This document shows positions 6,301-11,453 of a stretch of 12,554 nucleotides of DNA, in pieces (the first letter of the stretch is position 1; every line of letters starts with the position of its first letter). Source of the stretch: Propionibacteriaceae bacterium (GTDB taxonomy: Bacteria > Actinomycetota > Actinomycetes > Propionibacteriales > Propionibacteriaceae); NCBI GenBank assembly GCA_020438595.1, contig JAGQUI010000035.1, positions 1-12,554 of the forward strand, in the 5' to 3' direction. The position numbers and the translations under genes were made by a program. Under the pieces are notes generated by a model. That model did not search any database. It saw only the letters and a program-made list of their open reading frames with translations, and was not told the origin of the DNA.

Positions 6301-7239
6301 AGTGAGGTGCGCCCGCAGCGTTGCGTCGTAGGTTTCGGAGGTGGCGACGTGCGACTTGTAGAAGATCCGGCCGTCGATCGCCAGCCAGCGCCCGTCAAGG
6401 GACTGGACCTTGTTCGCGACGGCGACGTGGGTGTGCAGGTCCGGGTCTCCGGCGCGGGAGTCGCGGTGCACGAACGCGGCGGCGATCATGCCTCGGGTGT
6501 CGACCTGCCGGACCCCGTCGGTCCCGGTCCGGGTGAACAACGCATCCCGCTCCTGATACGCCAAAGCGCCGCGAACGGCTGCCTGGTGGCAGCGCTCGAT
6601 CAGCGCGGCGACCTGCGGGTCCGCCAACGCCCACAACGCCGAGACCGACTTCGGTGGGGAGAACACCTGGTCGTACCCGGCGACCGTCACCGGAGACTTC
6701 TTCGACCAACGGGCGATCTCGCCGAGCAGTTCGGTCTCGCCCACCGGCTCCCGGCCGTGGGCACGCAGGAAGCACTCCCGGCCCACCTGGGTCCGCAGCG
6801 CAGCCTTCACCTCCTCAGGCAGCCGGGAGCGGACGGGGCGTCCCGCGGCCGCATTCCACGCCCGGCAGCGGGCCGCCAACTCCTCGGCGAACTCGTTGCG
6901 GACCGGCTCGCGTTTCCGGAACGTCGCCCCCAACCTGCCCGCGGCCTCGACCTCGGCCGGGGACAGGCCCGCGGCGGCCGCGACCTCCCGCAACTGGTCG
7001 GCGTTGGGGTGCTCGCCAGTGCCGAACAGGTGGTTCATCTGGGCCTCGGTCACGATCTCGCCGGCGCTCATGCCCAACCCATCCAGGCCGGCGCCGATCC
7101 ATGTCCCGGGAGCCTCGCCCCGCTCGGTGTAGTACGAGGTCAGCCCGCCGGCCGGCACCCGGGCGTCCTGCACCGCGACCTGCCGGATCAGGTAGTCATA
7201 CACCGGCCCGCCCGCAAGCTTCTTCACCGTCATCACCAC
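3355..7239 (-). CDS. MobF family relaxase-helicase (TrwC/TraA-like)
   Basis: A 1294-residue conjugative relaxase. The N-terminal TrwC relaxase domain (about 1-360) shows a Y-Y pair at 36-37, the likely nicking tyrosine(s), in T-S-Y-Y-T-E-R-G-E-A-P-G-T-W, Q-V-F-S-P-P-K-S-V-S (191-200), and the three-histidine HUH metal site: H258 (F-V-H-R-D-S-R) with H269 and H271 (D-L-H-T-H-V-A-V-A-N). A RecD-like helicase follows: Walker A A-P-A-G-T-G-K-T (596-603), Walker B V-L-I-D-E-A-G (671-677), I-G-D-D-H-Q-L (701-707), T-I-H-T-A-Q-G (897-903), A-S-R-G-R-H (926-931). Such proteins nick oriT, stay covalently bound to the strand and unwind it during transfer. The C-terminal 300 residues hold a repeated helical module. 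Starts at GTG 7239, 7236 or ATG 7233 all lie after a GGAGG at about 7246-7250. The frame looks intact. Confidence 0.93.
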   Translation of the reverse strand: MVMTVKKLAGGPVYDYLIRQVAVQDARVPAGGLTSYYTERGEAPGTWIGAGLDGLGMSAGEIVTEAQMNHLFGTGEHPNADQLREVAAAAGLSPAEVEAAGRLGATFRKREPVRNEFAEELAARCRAWNAAAGRPVRSRLPEEVKAALRTQVGRECFLRAHGREPVGETELLGEIARWSKKSPVTVAGYDQVFSPPKSVSALWALADPQVAALIERCHQAAVRGALAYQERDALFTRTGTDGVRQVDTRGMIAAAFVHRDSRAGDPDLHTHVAVANKVQSLDGRWLAIDGRIFYKSHVATSETYDATLRAHLTETLGVRWVARPSRNGRRPVWEIDGIDPTLCSRWSSRRVDIEAEAANLATKFRTAHGRPPTGLEMIHLAQQANLATRDPKHEPRTLAEQRATWRAQADQHLGPQGVDQMLRQALTPRSHPAVILSPEWLEQLAASVTAEVEASRATWQGWHVRAETLRQLAGLGLAPEQIEPVVDHVVDLVLHTNSFQLDPDDPVTAPEALRRRDGHSVYELAGATTYSSGRIIAAEKNLLATAQLTNGRTIDPQLVELALLESVANGTTLNDGQAQLVRELATSGRQLQLAIAPAGTGKTTALEVLADAWTSSGGTIIGLAPAAAAAHILAEHLDTAPCDTLAKLLDSLDHPDRAPDWTKTITRDTLVLIDEAGMADTPTLDRIVTHITTLGGSVRLIGDDHQLTAVAAGGILTDLAHTPGTVRLEEVLRFSDPAEAAASLALRTGNPTAIAFYADNNRLHPADAASITSQVLTAWARDRRAGLDAIMLAPTRDLAAQLNHHARTMRLNGAAPGREIALADGNRASAGDVIITRRNNRALRTRNGTWVTNGDRWTIQRIHADGSLTATDLHHARSVRLPADYVEAWTELGYATTIHTAQGVTADTSHTLITGDETRQQLYTAASRGRHANHLHITVTGDGLPDPIDYDTLTTRAAEDILEHVLAHDETALSASSHQRHAHEPSAQLAPAVAKYLDGLGAACEHHLGPDKVKALDEQADQIVLWLTSEPAWPTLRAHLLQIAATGTDPIAVLRDAANADSLDGAHDAAAVLDWRIDPTRHLPVGPLPWLPGIPHQLTDDPTWGPYLSARTDQVTQIAGQLRHSDPEQTPAWQTRLRLPDQLAADLRTWRTANNVPDHDLRPTGPPATTTAGTRWQHQLDHRLTDAGMPDITPWWPQLQHLARHLAGDPALPLLAAHLEDIQGLGGDAAAILDQALHDGPVHVRSIAATLEWRVHRHDYTSEHITPTHEHATPRRPPPPVPGIDHHHDRGIPI

Positions 7240-7260
7240 CGACCACCTCCTCTGCCTTCC

Positions 7261-7527
7261 CTAAGCCCCGTCCGGCGCCGAACGGGACGCTGGCCGGCCG
7301 GGTTCTTGCCGACTTCTCACCCCACTTAGCCGAAAACGCACCCCGATCCGGACAAACCGGCCCGGGAGCTTTCACGACCCGTCGACCCGGGACGCGAGCC
7401 GTGGACGCTTCCTTAAGCCGTCCAACCGGTCCGTTCCGGACACCGAACCGGTCGACAACATCGCCTGCCCCTCCTCAAGCGCGGAACCTCCTACCCTCCC
7501 TAGGCCAAACCGGACGCCGATCGGGAC
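7261..7527 (+). repeat. Four degenerate iteron-like repeats, CTWRGCC-N10/11-CCGWWCSGGAC
   Basis: The motif CCGWWCSGGAC occurs at 7278-7288 (CCGAACGGGAC), 7343-7353 (CCGATCCGGAC), 7431-7441 (CCGTTCCGGAC) and 7517-7527 (CCGATCGGGAC). Each is preceded 17-18 bases upstream by a CTWRGCC-type element (7261 CTAAGCC, 7325 CTTAGCC, 7413 TTAAGCC, 7500 CTAGGCC). The outer two copies match over about 36 bases. Start-to-start spacings of the CCG motif are 65, 88 and 86 bases. The core is near-palindromic, suggesting a dimeric DNA-binding protein. Confidence 0.65.
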
Positions 7528-7663
7528 GCGACCAGGGTCAACTTCTGCGCGAAGCTGAACAGGCCAGCGTTACCGAAAACGTTCCCCCCGCCTTGAGAAG
7601 GGCAGGGCGTGACCGCGGCCGATCGCGTGTCAGGGCTTGCCAAAGGCGCGTTCCCCACGTTCC

Positions 7664-7678
7664 CCCGCTCGCAGCGGG
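7664..7678 (+). repeat. Hairpin in the candidate oriT region
   Basis: CCCGCT and AGCGGG form a perfect 6-bp stem with a CGC loop. It is preceded immediately by the tandem CGTTCCCC copies at 7649 and 7658. It may be an oriT hairpin or part of the leader of the downstream gene; no T-run follows. Confidence 0.4.
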
Positions 7679-7745
7679 TCAGGCTGCCGGCAGGGGTCGA
7701 GGGTAGGGACGTGCGCCCCTTCGATGTGCTGAGAAGGAGGCGACC

Positions 7746-8066
7746 ATGAAGATCCAGCTGGGTGACGGCAACACCGCCGTCTGCTTCGAGGGTCAGAGGC
7801 TCACCCAGGCCAAGACCATCGCCGCCCGACACGGACGCAAAGGCGGCCGTCCCCGGCTCGCCGCCGACACCGCCGGATCAGGCAGCCCCGCTGCCTCCAA
7901 GACCGGCTTCACCGAGCCGGCCCAGGCCGCCGGAGACAGCGAATCTGAACTCGCCCGCGAAGCCATCGACGACCACCTCGCCCGAAGGAGCCCGAACCCG
8001 CCCTCCGCCACGTCCCCCACCGGCAATGCACATTGTGTATATCGATCGGGGTGGGGTCCGCGTTAG
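7746..8066 (+). CDS. Small protein of unknown function, divergent from the relaxase
   Basis: A 106-residue reading frame with a strong ribosome site (AAGGAGG at 7734-7740, 5 nt before the ATG). I do not recognise it. Seen: a polar N-terminus M-K-I-Q-L-G-D-G-N-T, a basic stretch A-A-R-H-G-R-K-G-G-R-P-R-L (27-39), an Ala/Ser/Gly/Pro-rich linker, then E-L-A-R-E-A-I-D-D-H-L-A-R-R, a helix reminiscent of ribbon-helix-helix proteins though too little for an assignment. Codons end in G or C up to about base 8022, then this bias collapses, so the last dozen residues may be non-original sequence read through to a chance stop. Its place beside the candidate oriT suggests an accessory DNA-binding or regulatory role, which is inference. 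Confidence 0.5.
   Translation: MKIQLGDGNTAVCFEGQRLTQAKTIAARHGRKGGRPRLAADTAGSGSPAASKTGFTEPAQAAGDSESELAREAIDDHLARRSPNPPSATSPTGNAHCVYRSGWGPR
8026..8040. repeat. Imperfect palindrome in an AT-rich patch
   Basis: ATGCACA-T-TGTGTAT pairs at six of seven positions and sits in a short AT-rich stretch inside the end of the small gene, where its codon bias breaks down. It may mark a junction or an operator; no function is assigned. Confidence 0.3.
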
Positions 8067-8083
8067 CGCCGGTGGGGCCGGAG

Positions 8084-8098
8084 CCCTGGAGCCCAGGG
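8084..8098. terminator. Hairpin between convergent genes, possible bidirectional terminator
   Basis: CCCTGG-AGC-CCAGGG is a perfect 6-bp stem with a 3-nt loop. It lies 18 bases after the stop of the plus-strand small gene and about 115 bases past the stop of the minus-strand gene ending at 8214. It lacks a T-run. The rest of 8067-8213 shows no gene. Confidence 0.4.
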
Positions 8099-8213
8099 GA
8101 GGGGAGAGGCCCTCGGAGGTCGGATAGGAGCGGGGGCTAGGGAACGGGCTGGGACCGATGGGTGGCTCTGGCGTCAGCGGTTCGATGGTGCCGGAGTTCG
8201 TGAGTCGTCCGAA

Positions 8214-8534
8214 TCAGTCTGACCTGGGCGCGCCCCGCTCCCACCAGTCGGTCGGCGGCTCGGTCCGGATGATCGTTGCCGCGATCTCGACCGGTGTCAG
8301 GTTGCAGAACTTCCACAACTCCTTCGCCGAGCGCGAATAGTGATACAACACGTGGTCGACCTCGAAGGGGTCCAGTTCGCCAGCCCGATGGCGATCGATC
8401 GCCTCCGCGACCCTGGCGACGAGAGCAGTCAGTTGCGCGTTGTGGTAGGCCACCACGTCTGCTCGGGCCGCCTGACGCATCGACTTCTCCGACACAACCC
8501 GAGAGTACCGACGGGGGTCGATGACGGCAGACAT
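8214..8534 (-). CDS. Conserved-looking hypothetical protein, 106 residues
   Basis: I do not recognise a named family, but the composition and codon use look like a real gene. From the ATG at 8534 it runs 106 residues: a long amphipathic helix with A-Y-H-N-A-Q-L-T-A-L-V-A-R-V-A-E-A-I-D-R-H, then E-L-D-P-F-E-V-D-H-V-L-Y-H-Y-S-R-S-A-K-E-L-W-K-F-C, and near the end D-W-W-E-R-G-A-P. It looks soluble and all-helical, with no signal peptide. Short proteins with an EVD...YSR.AKELW..C core and a WWERG end look familiar from actinomycete genomes as uncharacterised proteins. The ribosome site before 8534 is weak (CGAGA). An in-frame ATG at 8585 is the main alternative and would add 17 residues of low-complexity sequence. 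Confidence 0.65.
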   Translation of the reverse strand: MSAVIDPRRYSRVVSEKSMRQAARADVVAYHNAQLTALVARVAEAIDRHRAGELDPFEVDHVLYHYSRSAKELWKFCNLTPVEIAATIIRTEPPTDWWERGAPRSD

Positions 8535-8654
8535 TTTCGGTCTCGACCGCAGGCTCGGCGGGCAGAGCCGCTCGTTCGGTGTCATCCATGGAGCTGGGCT
8601 TGTTGAGCCAGCTGCGAAGCTTCGATGTGGGAGTGATCCGTGGCTCATTCCGGT

Positions 8655-9752
8655 CTAGGTGGTGCCGCTGGTCTTGAGTTCTTCGAGTCGCTCGGGGGTG
8701 GCGATCATGTCGCCGAAGTCGGCTCTGGCTTGGGCGAGGACGTCGGGGTCCGGGGTGGGGCCGGTGAGCCAGGGGGTGAGGTCGGGGGCGGTGACGAAGT
8801 GCCTGTCGGGTGCGACTTCGGTGATGGTCCAGGCGTCGAGGTTGTGGGCTCGTTCGAGGTGCCTAGTGGTGAGGAGTTGGATGGCGTGGGCGTCGAGGAC
8901 GAGCCGGTCGATCAGGTGGGTGTTACGGGGGCTGGACCATTTGGCGGGCGAGAGCGGGTAGGGACCCCACTCCTTGTTGAGGAACTGGGGGTTGGCGCTC
9001 ATGTAGAAGCGGCGCAGGAAGGCGTGGCTCATCAGTTCGGGGTGCCAGCCGAACACGGCGCTGACCGCCTGGACCTGTTCAATGAGGCTCAGCTGATCGT
9101 TGACCAGGCAGCCGGCGAACCCGCCAGCGTCGAAGTTGATGGTGCGTACGCGTTCTGGCTCGGGGCCGCCGGCGTAGGCCTTGGTGAGGCCGGTGTGTTT
9201 GGTGGCCATTGCGACCACCTCGGGCAGGTCGGTGGGCTGCACCTGGGTGAGGATCCCGGCATGGACGAACGCCCGTTCGGCGCCGTCGGCGCACCACTGG
9301 GCGGCCTGCCGGGGCACGTCGCGGGCGACTTGGTCGTCCCAGGCCCAGCGGGGCAGTTCGTGGTAGCGCCAGCCCGGATAGAACGCTGCCACACCGATCC
9401 ATGCGTCCGGCGGCTGGGTGTCGAACCAGGGCTCCCACTTCGCTGGGGTGGCCGCGGTCAGGGTGCCGCCCAGACCTCTGGCGTCCAGGCGGCGAGCCAG
9501 CTCCTCCAGCCACGCCCACAGCTGGGGCGGGGCCGGTTCCAGCACGAACACCGGCCCGGCCGGCGACGGGGCCACCCCGGCCTTCATCGGCGAGAGGCCC
9601 TTGAACTCGCCACTGGCGAACCCGAAATCGGCCTCGGCGCCCAGAATCTCCGCCGCCGAGGGGTCGGCACAGTCGGCCAGCAGCACCAACACCCCGTCAC
9701 CGAACTCGCTGCGCTGCCGCTTCAGCTTCGCCAGATCAACCCGAACCGCCAC
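8655..9752 (-). CDS. Hypothetical protein, about 365 residues
   Basis: A long frame with good codon bias, unrecognised. From the GTG at 9752 it starts V-A-V-R-V-D-L-A-K-L-K-R-Q-R and continues with G-V-L-V-L-L-A-D-C-A-D (approximately 18-28), then a Trp- and Pro-rich middle (W-E-P-W-F-D, F-Y-P-G-W-R-Y-H-E-L-P-R-W-A-W), T-I-N-F-D-A-G-G-F-A-G-C-L-V-N-D-Q, and a C-terminal part with V-L-D-A-H-A-I-Q-L-L-T-T-R-H-L. There are no membrane segments, signal peptide or recognisable nucleotide-binding motif. The frame stays open to a GTG at 9872, giving 405 residues, but that start has no ribosome site and the extra 40 residues look unlike the rest. A purine run that could be a ribosome site lies too far (about 18 nt) from 9752, so the start is unsettled. 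It lies 120 bases downstream of nothing in its own strand but 120 bases upstream of the 8214-8534 gene, possibly one operon. Confidence 0.62.
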   Translation of the reverse strand: MAVRVDLAKLKRQRSEFGDGVLVLLADCADPSAAEILGAEADFGFASGEFKGLSPMKAGVAPSPAGPVFVLEPAPPQLWAWLEELARRLDARGLGGTLTAATPAKWEPWFDTQPPDAWIGVAAFYPGWRYHELPRWAWDDQVARDVPRQAAQWCADGAERAFVHAGILTQVQPTDLPEVVAMATKHTGLTKAYAGGPEPERVRTINFDAGGFAGCLVNDQLSLIEQVQAVSAVFGWHPELMSHAFLRRFYMSANPQFLNKEWGPYPLSPAKWSSPRNTHLIDRLVLDAHAIQLLTTRHLERAHNLDAWTITEVAPDRHFVTAPDLTPWLTGPTPDPDVLAQARADFGDMIATPERLEELKTSGTT

Positions 9753-9917
9753 ACGCGCATTATCGCGGAAGCCCCCCTCGCCGAAGGGATATTCGGCAAG
9801 CCCAGCAACGCCCGCGGTGCGGCATGAGCGAGTGTTCGGGTGACCGGCAGCCGGAAGGCTACCCTCGCACACCGCGGCTGAAGAGGAGTGTTCGACGGTT
9901 CCAAGCCGGGGCTCGGT

Positions 9918-10412
9918 CTAGGGCTTGAGTATCAGCCTTCCCTCCCGCATCCGCCTGTTGGCGCTGGGTCCGACCCAACCCCAGTTGTTTCGGGTGGCAC
10001 ACCACCTCCGCAATCTCCTGCACAACGACTCGGCCGCGGCGACAAACTTCGCGTCCTTGGCCCATGAATCCGTAGCCCCGTGGTTCTGCGATTCGTAGAA
10101 CAAACGGCCACTCCGGAGCACGCCTTGCTCCTCCCGAAACCGGCACCATTCGATCGCGGGGTTGTTGCGTGAGTCAAGCAGCCAATACCCCTGGGCGGGG
10201 ATGAGCTTCAGCCGTAGCTGTTCGACGTGTTCGTCCAGAACCAAGAAACTCATGAATGACACCGCTTCGACCTCAACCACCGCAGGGACATGGGTCGACG
10301 ACCGATCGGCAACCAAGACGAAACCTAAGTCCGATGCGACATCTCGCATGAACTCCGAGGCGTCGCCGGTATCGAGGTACAACTGCGTCTGCCGACCCAA
10401 CATGTCCGACAT
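9918..10412 (-). CDS. Hypothetical protein, about 164 residues
   Basis: Unrecognised but plausible. The chosen ATG at 10412 follows an AGGGTGG ribosome-like site; a GTG at 10457 would add 15 residues with no good site. Seen: Q-L-Y-L-D-T-G-D-A-S-E-F early, an alternating hydrophobic middle (L-G-F-V-L-V-A-D; S-F-M-S-F-L-V-L-D), G-Y-W-L-L-D-S-R-N-N-P-A-I-E-W-C-R-F and V-L-R-S-G-R-L-F-Y-E-S, then a basic helical end with C-R-R-L-R-R-W-C. The order 'spxIEw.R....lrsGRLfye......W....F......L.RW' is one I associate with scattered small uncharacterised bacterial proteins, but I cannot name the family. No membrane segment. Codon bias is weaker than in the left flank, consistent with transferred DNA. 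Confidence 0.55.
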   Translation of the reverse strand: MSDMLGRQTQLYLDTGDASEFMRDVASDLGFVLVADRSSTHVPAVVEVEAVSFMSFLVLDEHVEQLRLKLIPAQGYWLLDSRNNPAIEWCRFREEQGVLRSGRLFYESQNHGATDSWAKDAKFVAAAESLCRRLRRWCATRNNWGWVGPSANRRMREGRLILKP

Positions 10413-10629
10413 TCTGGCCGATCCACCCTGGAGAGTGCAGGTGGTCCGAGTCTTCACCCAGACTGCCCCGGCATGCCTTGTTGCACTTCGGGAGGCGGAT
10501 CTGGATGACGTTCAGCGCGAACAAGCCACGCCCGAATCTCGGCACGATCGACCACGCCAGGTACGGCAGAACCGGTTGCTTCGCATCACCCCGTCCCGGG
10601 ACAGGCTCCCGCGTGGCATTGTTGGCTGC

Positions 10630-10914
10630 GTGGGCGCCGATTTCGGATCGTTGTTGCCAGGCTCAGGCTGGACTTCTCTCCTCCTCATGTTCATCGTCTC
10701 GGTCCTCCCGATCGCGGCGGCCGTCTCCGCCGCCATCATCGGAGTCGTCCGCTACCGCAGGCACCGCACCAGCCGATCTCCGGCCGAGTTGCCCGCGGCC
10801 GCTCCGATCTCGATCGAGTCCAGGCTCGCCGAGATCGACCACCTTCTCGTCTCTGGCCGCATCGACGAAGACGAACACGCGGCGATGCGGTCCCGCATCC
10901 TCGACCTCCGGTAG
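10630..10914 (+). CDS. Small membrane protein with C-terminal SHOCT domain
   Basis: From the GTG at 10630, a 94-residue protein with one hydrophobic segment at about residues 14-40, a basic patch R-Y-R-R-H-R (41-46) that should lie on the cytoplasmic side, a Pro/Ala linker, and a C-terminal SHOCT motif at about 62-94: R-L-A-E-I-D-H-L-L-V-S-G-R-I-D-E-D-E-H-A-A-M-R-S-R-I-L. SHOCT is a short helical domain at protein C-termini, thought to mediate oligomerisation, with no known reaction. The frame is open further upstream without family resemblance. No clear ribosome site precedes 10630; an ATG at 10687 would cut into the membrane helix. The gene is convergent with the minus-strand gene ending at 10989, with 74 bases between. 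Confidence 0.6.
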   Translation: MGADFGSLLPGSGWTSLLLMFIVSVLPIAAAVSAAIIGVVRYRRHRTSRSPAELPAAAPISIESRLAEIDHLLVSGRIDEDEHAAMRSRILDLR

Positions 10915-10988
10915 CTCGACCGGTCGCCGAGAGCGACGCACTGAAAGAGCGGCGGAATCCCGCGCCACCTGCGGCAGATTCGGACGTC

Positions 10989-11372
10989 TCAGGCGCGCAG
11001 TACTGCGTCCACGATCAGCACCGACGGCGCGATCTGGATGCGGCTACGTCCAGCAACTCCGGCGACGCCGTACTCGACAACGACTTCCTTGGCGGGTCCA
11101 TGGCTCATCACTGTCAGACGGGTCGCCAGCTCCCGGAAGAGGTCGCACACGACAACGGCGCTTCGGTGGTGGCGCACCCGAACGCTGCCATCTGTCACGT
11201 CCCAGGTGATTTGGACCTCTTCAGCATCACCCACCGGGATCTTCAGTTCACGAACGAAGTCGTCACCTGTCGCACGGTCGGACTGTGGCAAGACTCCGAA
11301 CGCCGCCAACCACGATTCGTCATCTGCAACCTCGAGAACGGGCACCCCCGGACCATACTCTCGACGCAGCAC
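10989..11372 (-). CDS. Hypothetical protein, about 127 residues
   Basis: Unrecognised. From the GTG at 11372 the protein has alternating hydrophobic strands (V-P-V-L-E-V; V-Q-I-T-W-D-V-T-D-G-S-V-R-V-R; S-A-V-V-V-C-D-L; K-E-V-V-V-E-Y-G-V) with acidic stretches, suggesting a compact soluble mostly-beta protein. No signal peptide, membrane helix or catalytic motif is visible. The start is uncertain since no strong ribosome site precedes the GTG. It lies 81 bases downstream of the HIRAN-domain gene on the same strand and may be cotranscribed with it. Size and acidity resemble many small accessory or immunity-like proteins, but nothing supports a specific role. Confidence 0.5.
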   Translation of the reverse strand: MLRREYGPGVPVLEVADDESWLAAFGVLPQSDRATGDDFVRELKIPVGDAEEVQITWDVTDGSVRVRHHRSAVVVCDLFRELATRLTVMSHGPAKEVVVEYGVAGVAGRSRIQIAPSVLIVDAVLRA

Positions 11373-11453
11373 AGTCCGGCAGATCCAACCGCCGGCGGCT
11401 TAGCAGCGCTATGCATGTCCGCGGCAGATCCGGATGGGCTGAACGCGGCACGC

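Larger units (their letters stand above)
7240..7745. other. Noncoding region between relaxase and divergent gene: candidate oriT / control region
   Basis: About 500 bases with no convincing gene separate the relaxase from a divergent small gene. It holds the four-copy motif array (7261-7527), three CGTTCCCC copies (7580, 7649, 7658), a 6-bp hairpin at 7664-7678 and the palindrome CTGCCGGCAG at 7684-7693. Position next to the relaxase, noncoding nature and repeats fit an oriT with regulatory sites; the nick site cannot be named from sequence. Promoters for both flanking genes should also lie here. Confidence 0.5.

Noticed and set aside
4615..7329. Plus-strand 904-codon open frame
   Set aside because: It lies antisense to the relaxase; the Gly/Val-rich product is what the complement of a GC-biased gene yields, and the opposite strand carries clear HUH and Walker motifs.
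8137..8589. Minus-strand 150-codon open frame overlapping the 8214-8534 gene
   Set aside because: Its product is Arg/Gly-rich with no structure-like pattern, whereas the overlapping frame has ordered amphipathic helices.
8640..9827. Plus-strand 395-codon open frame
   Set aside because: Antisense to the 8655-9752 gene, Gly/Val-rich composition, no ribosome site that stands out.
10505..11209. Plus-strand gene starting at ATG 10505 behind GGGAGG
   Set aside because: The ribosome-like site is good, but the product is Ser/Arg-rich low complexity and overlaps the SHOCT gene in another frame, then runs antisense into the 10989-11372 gene.
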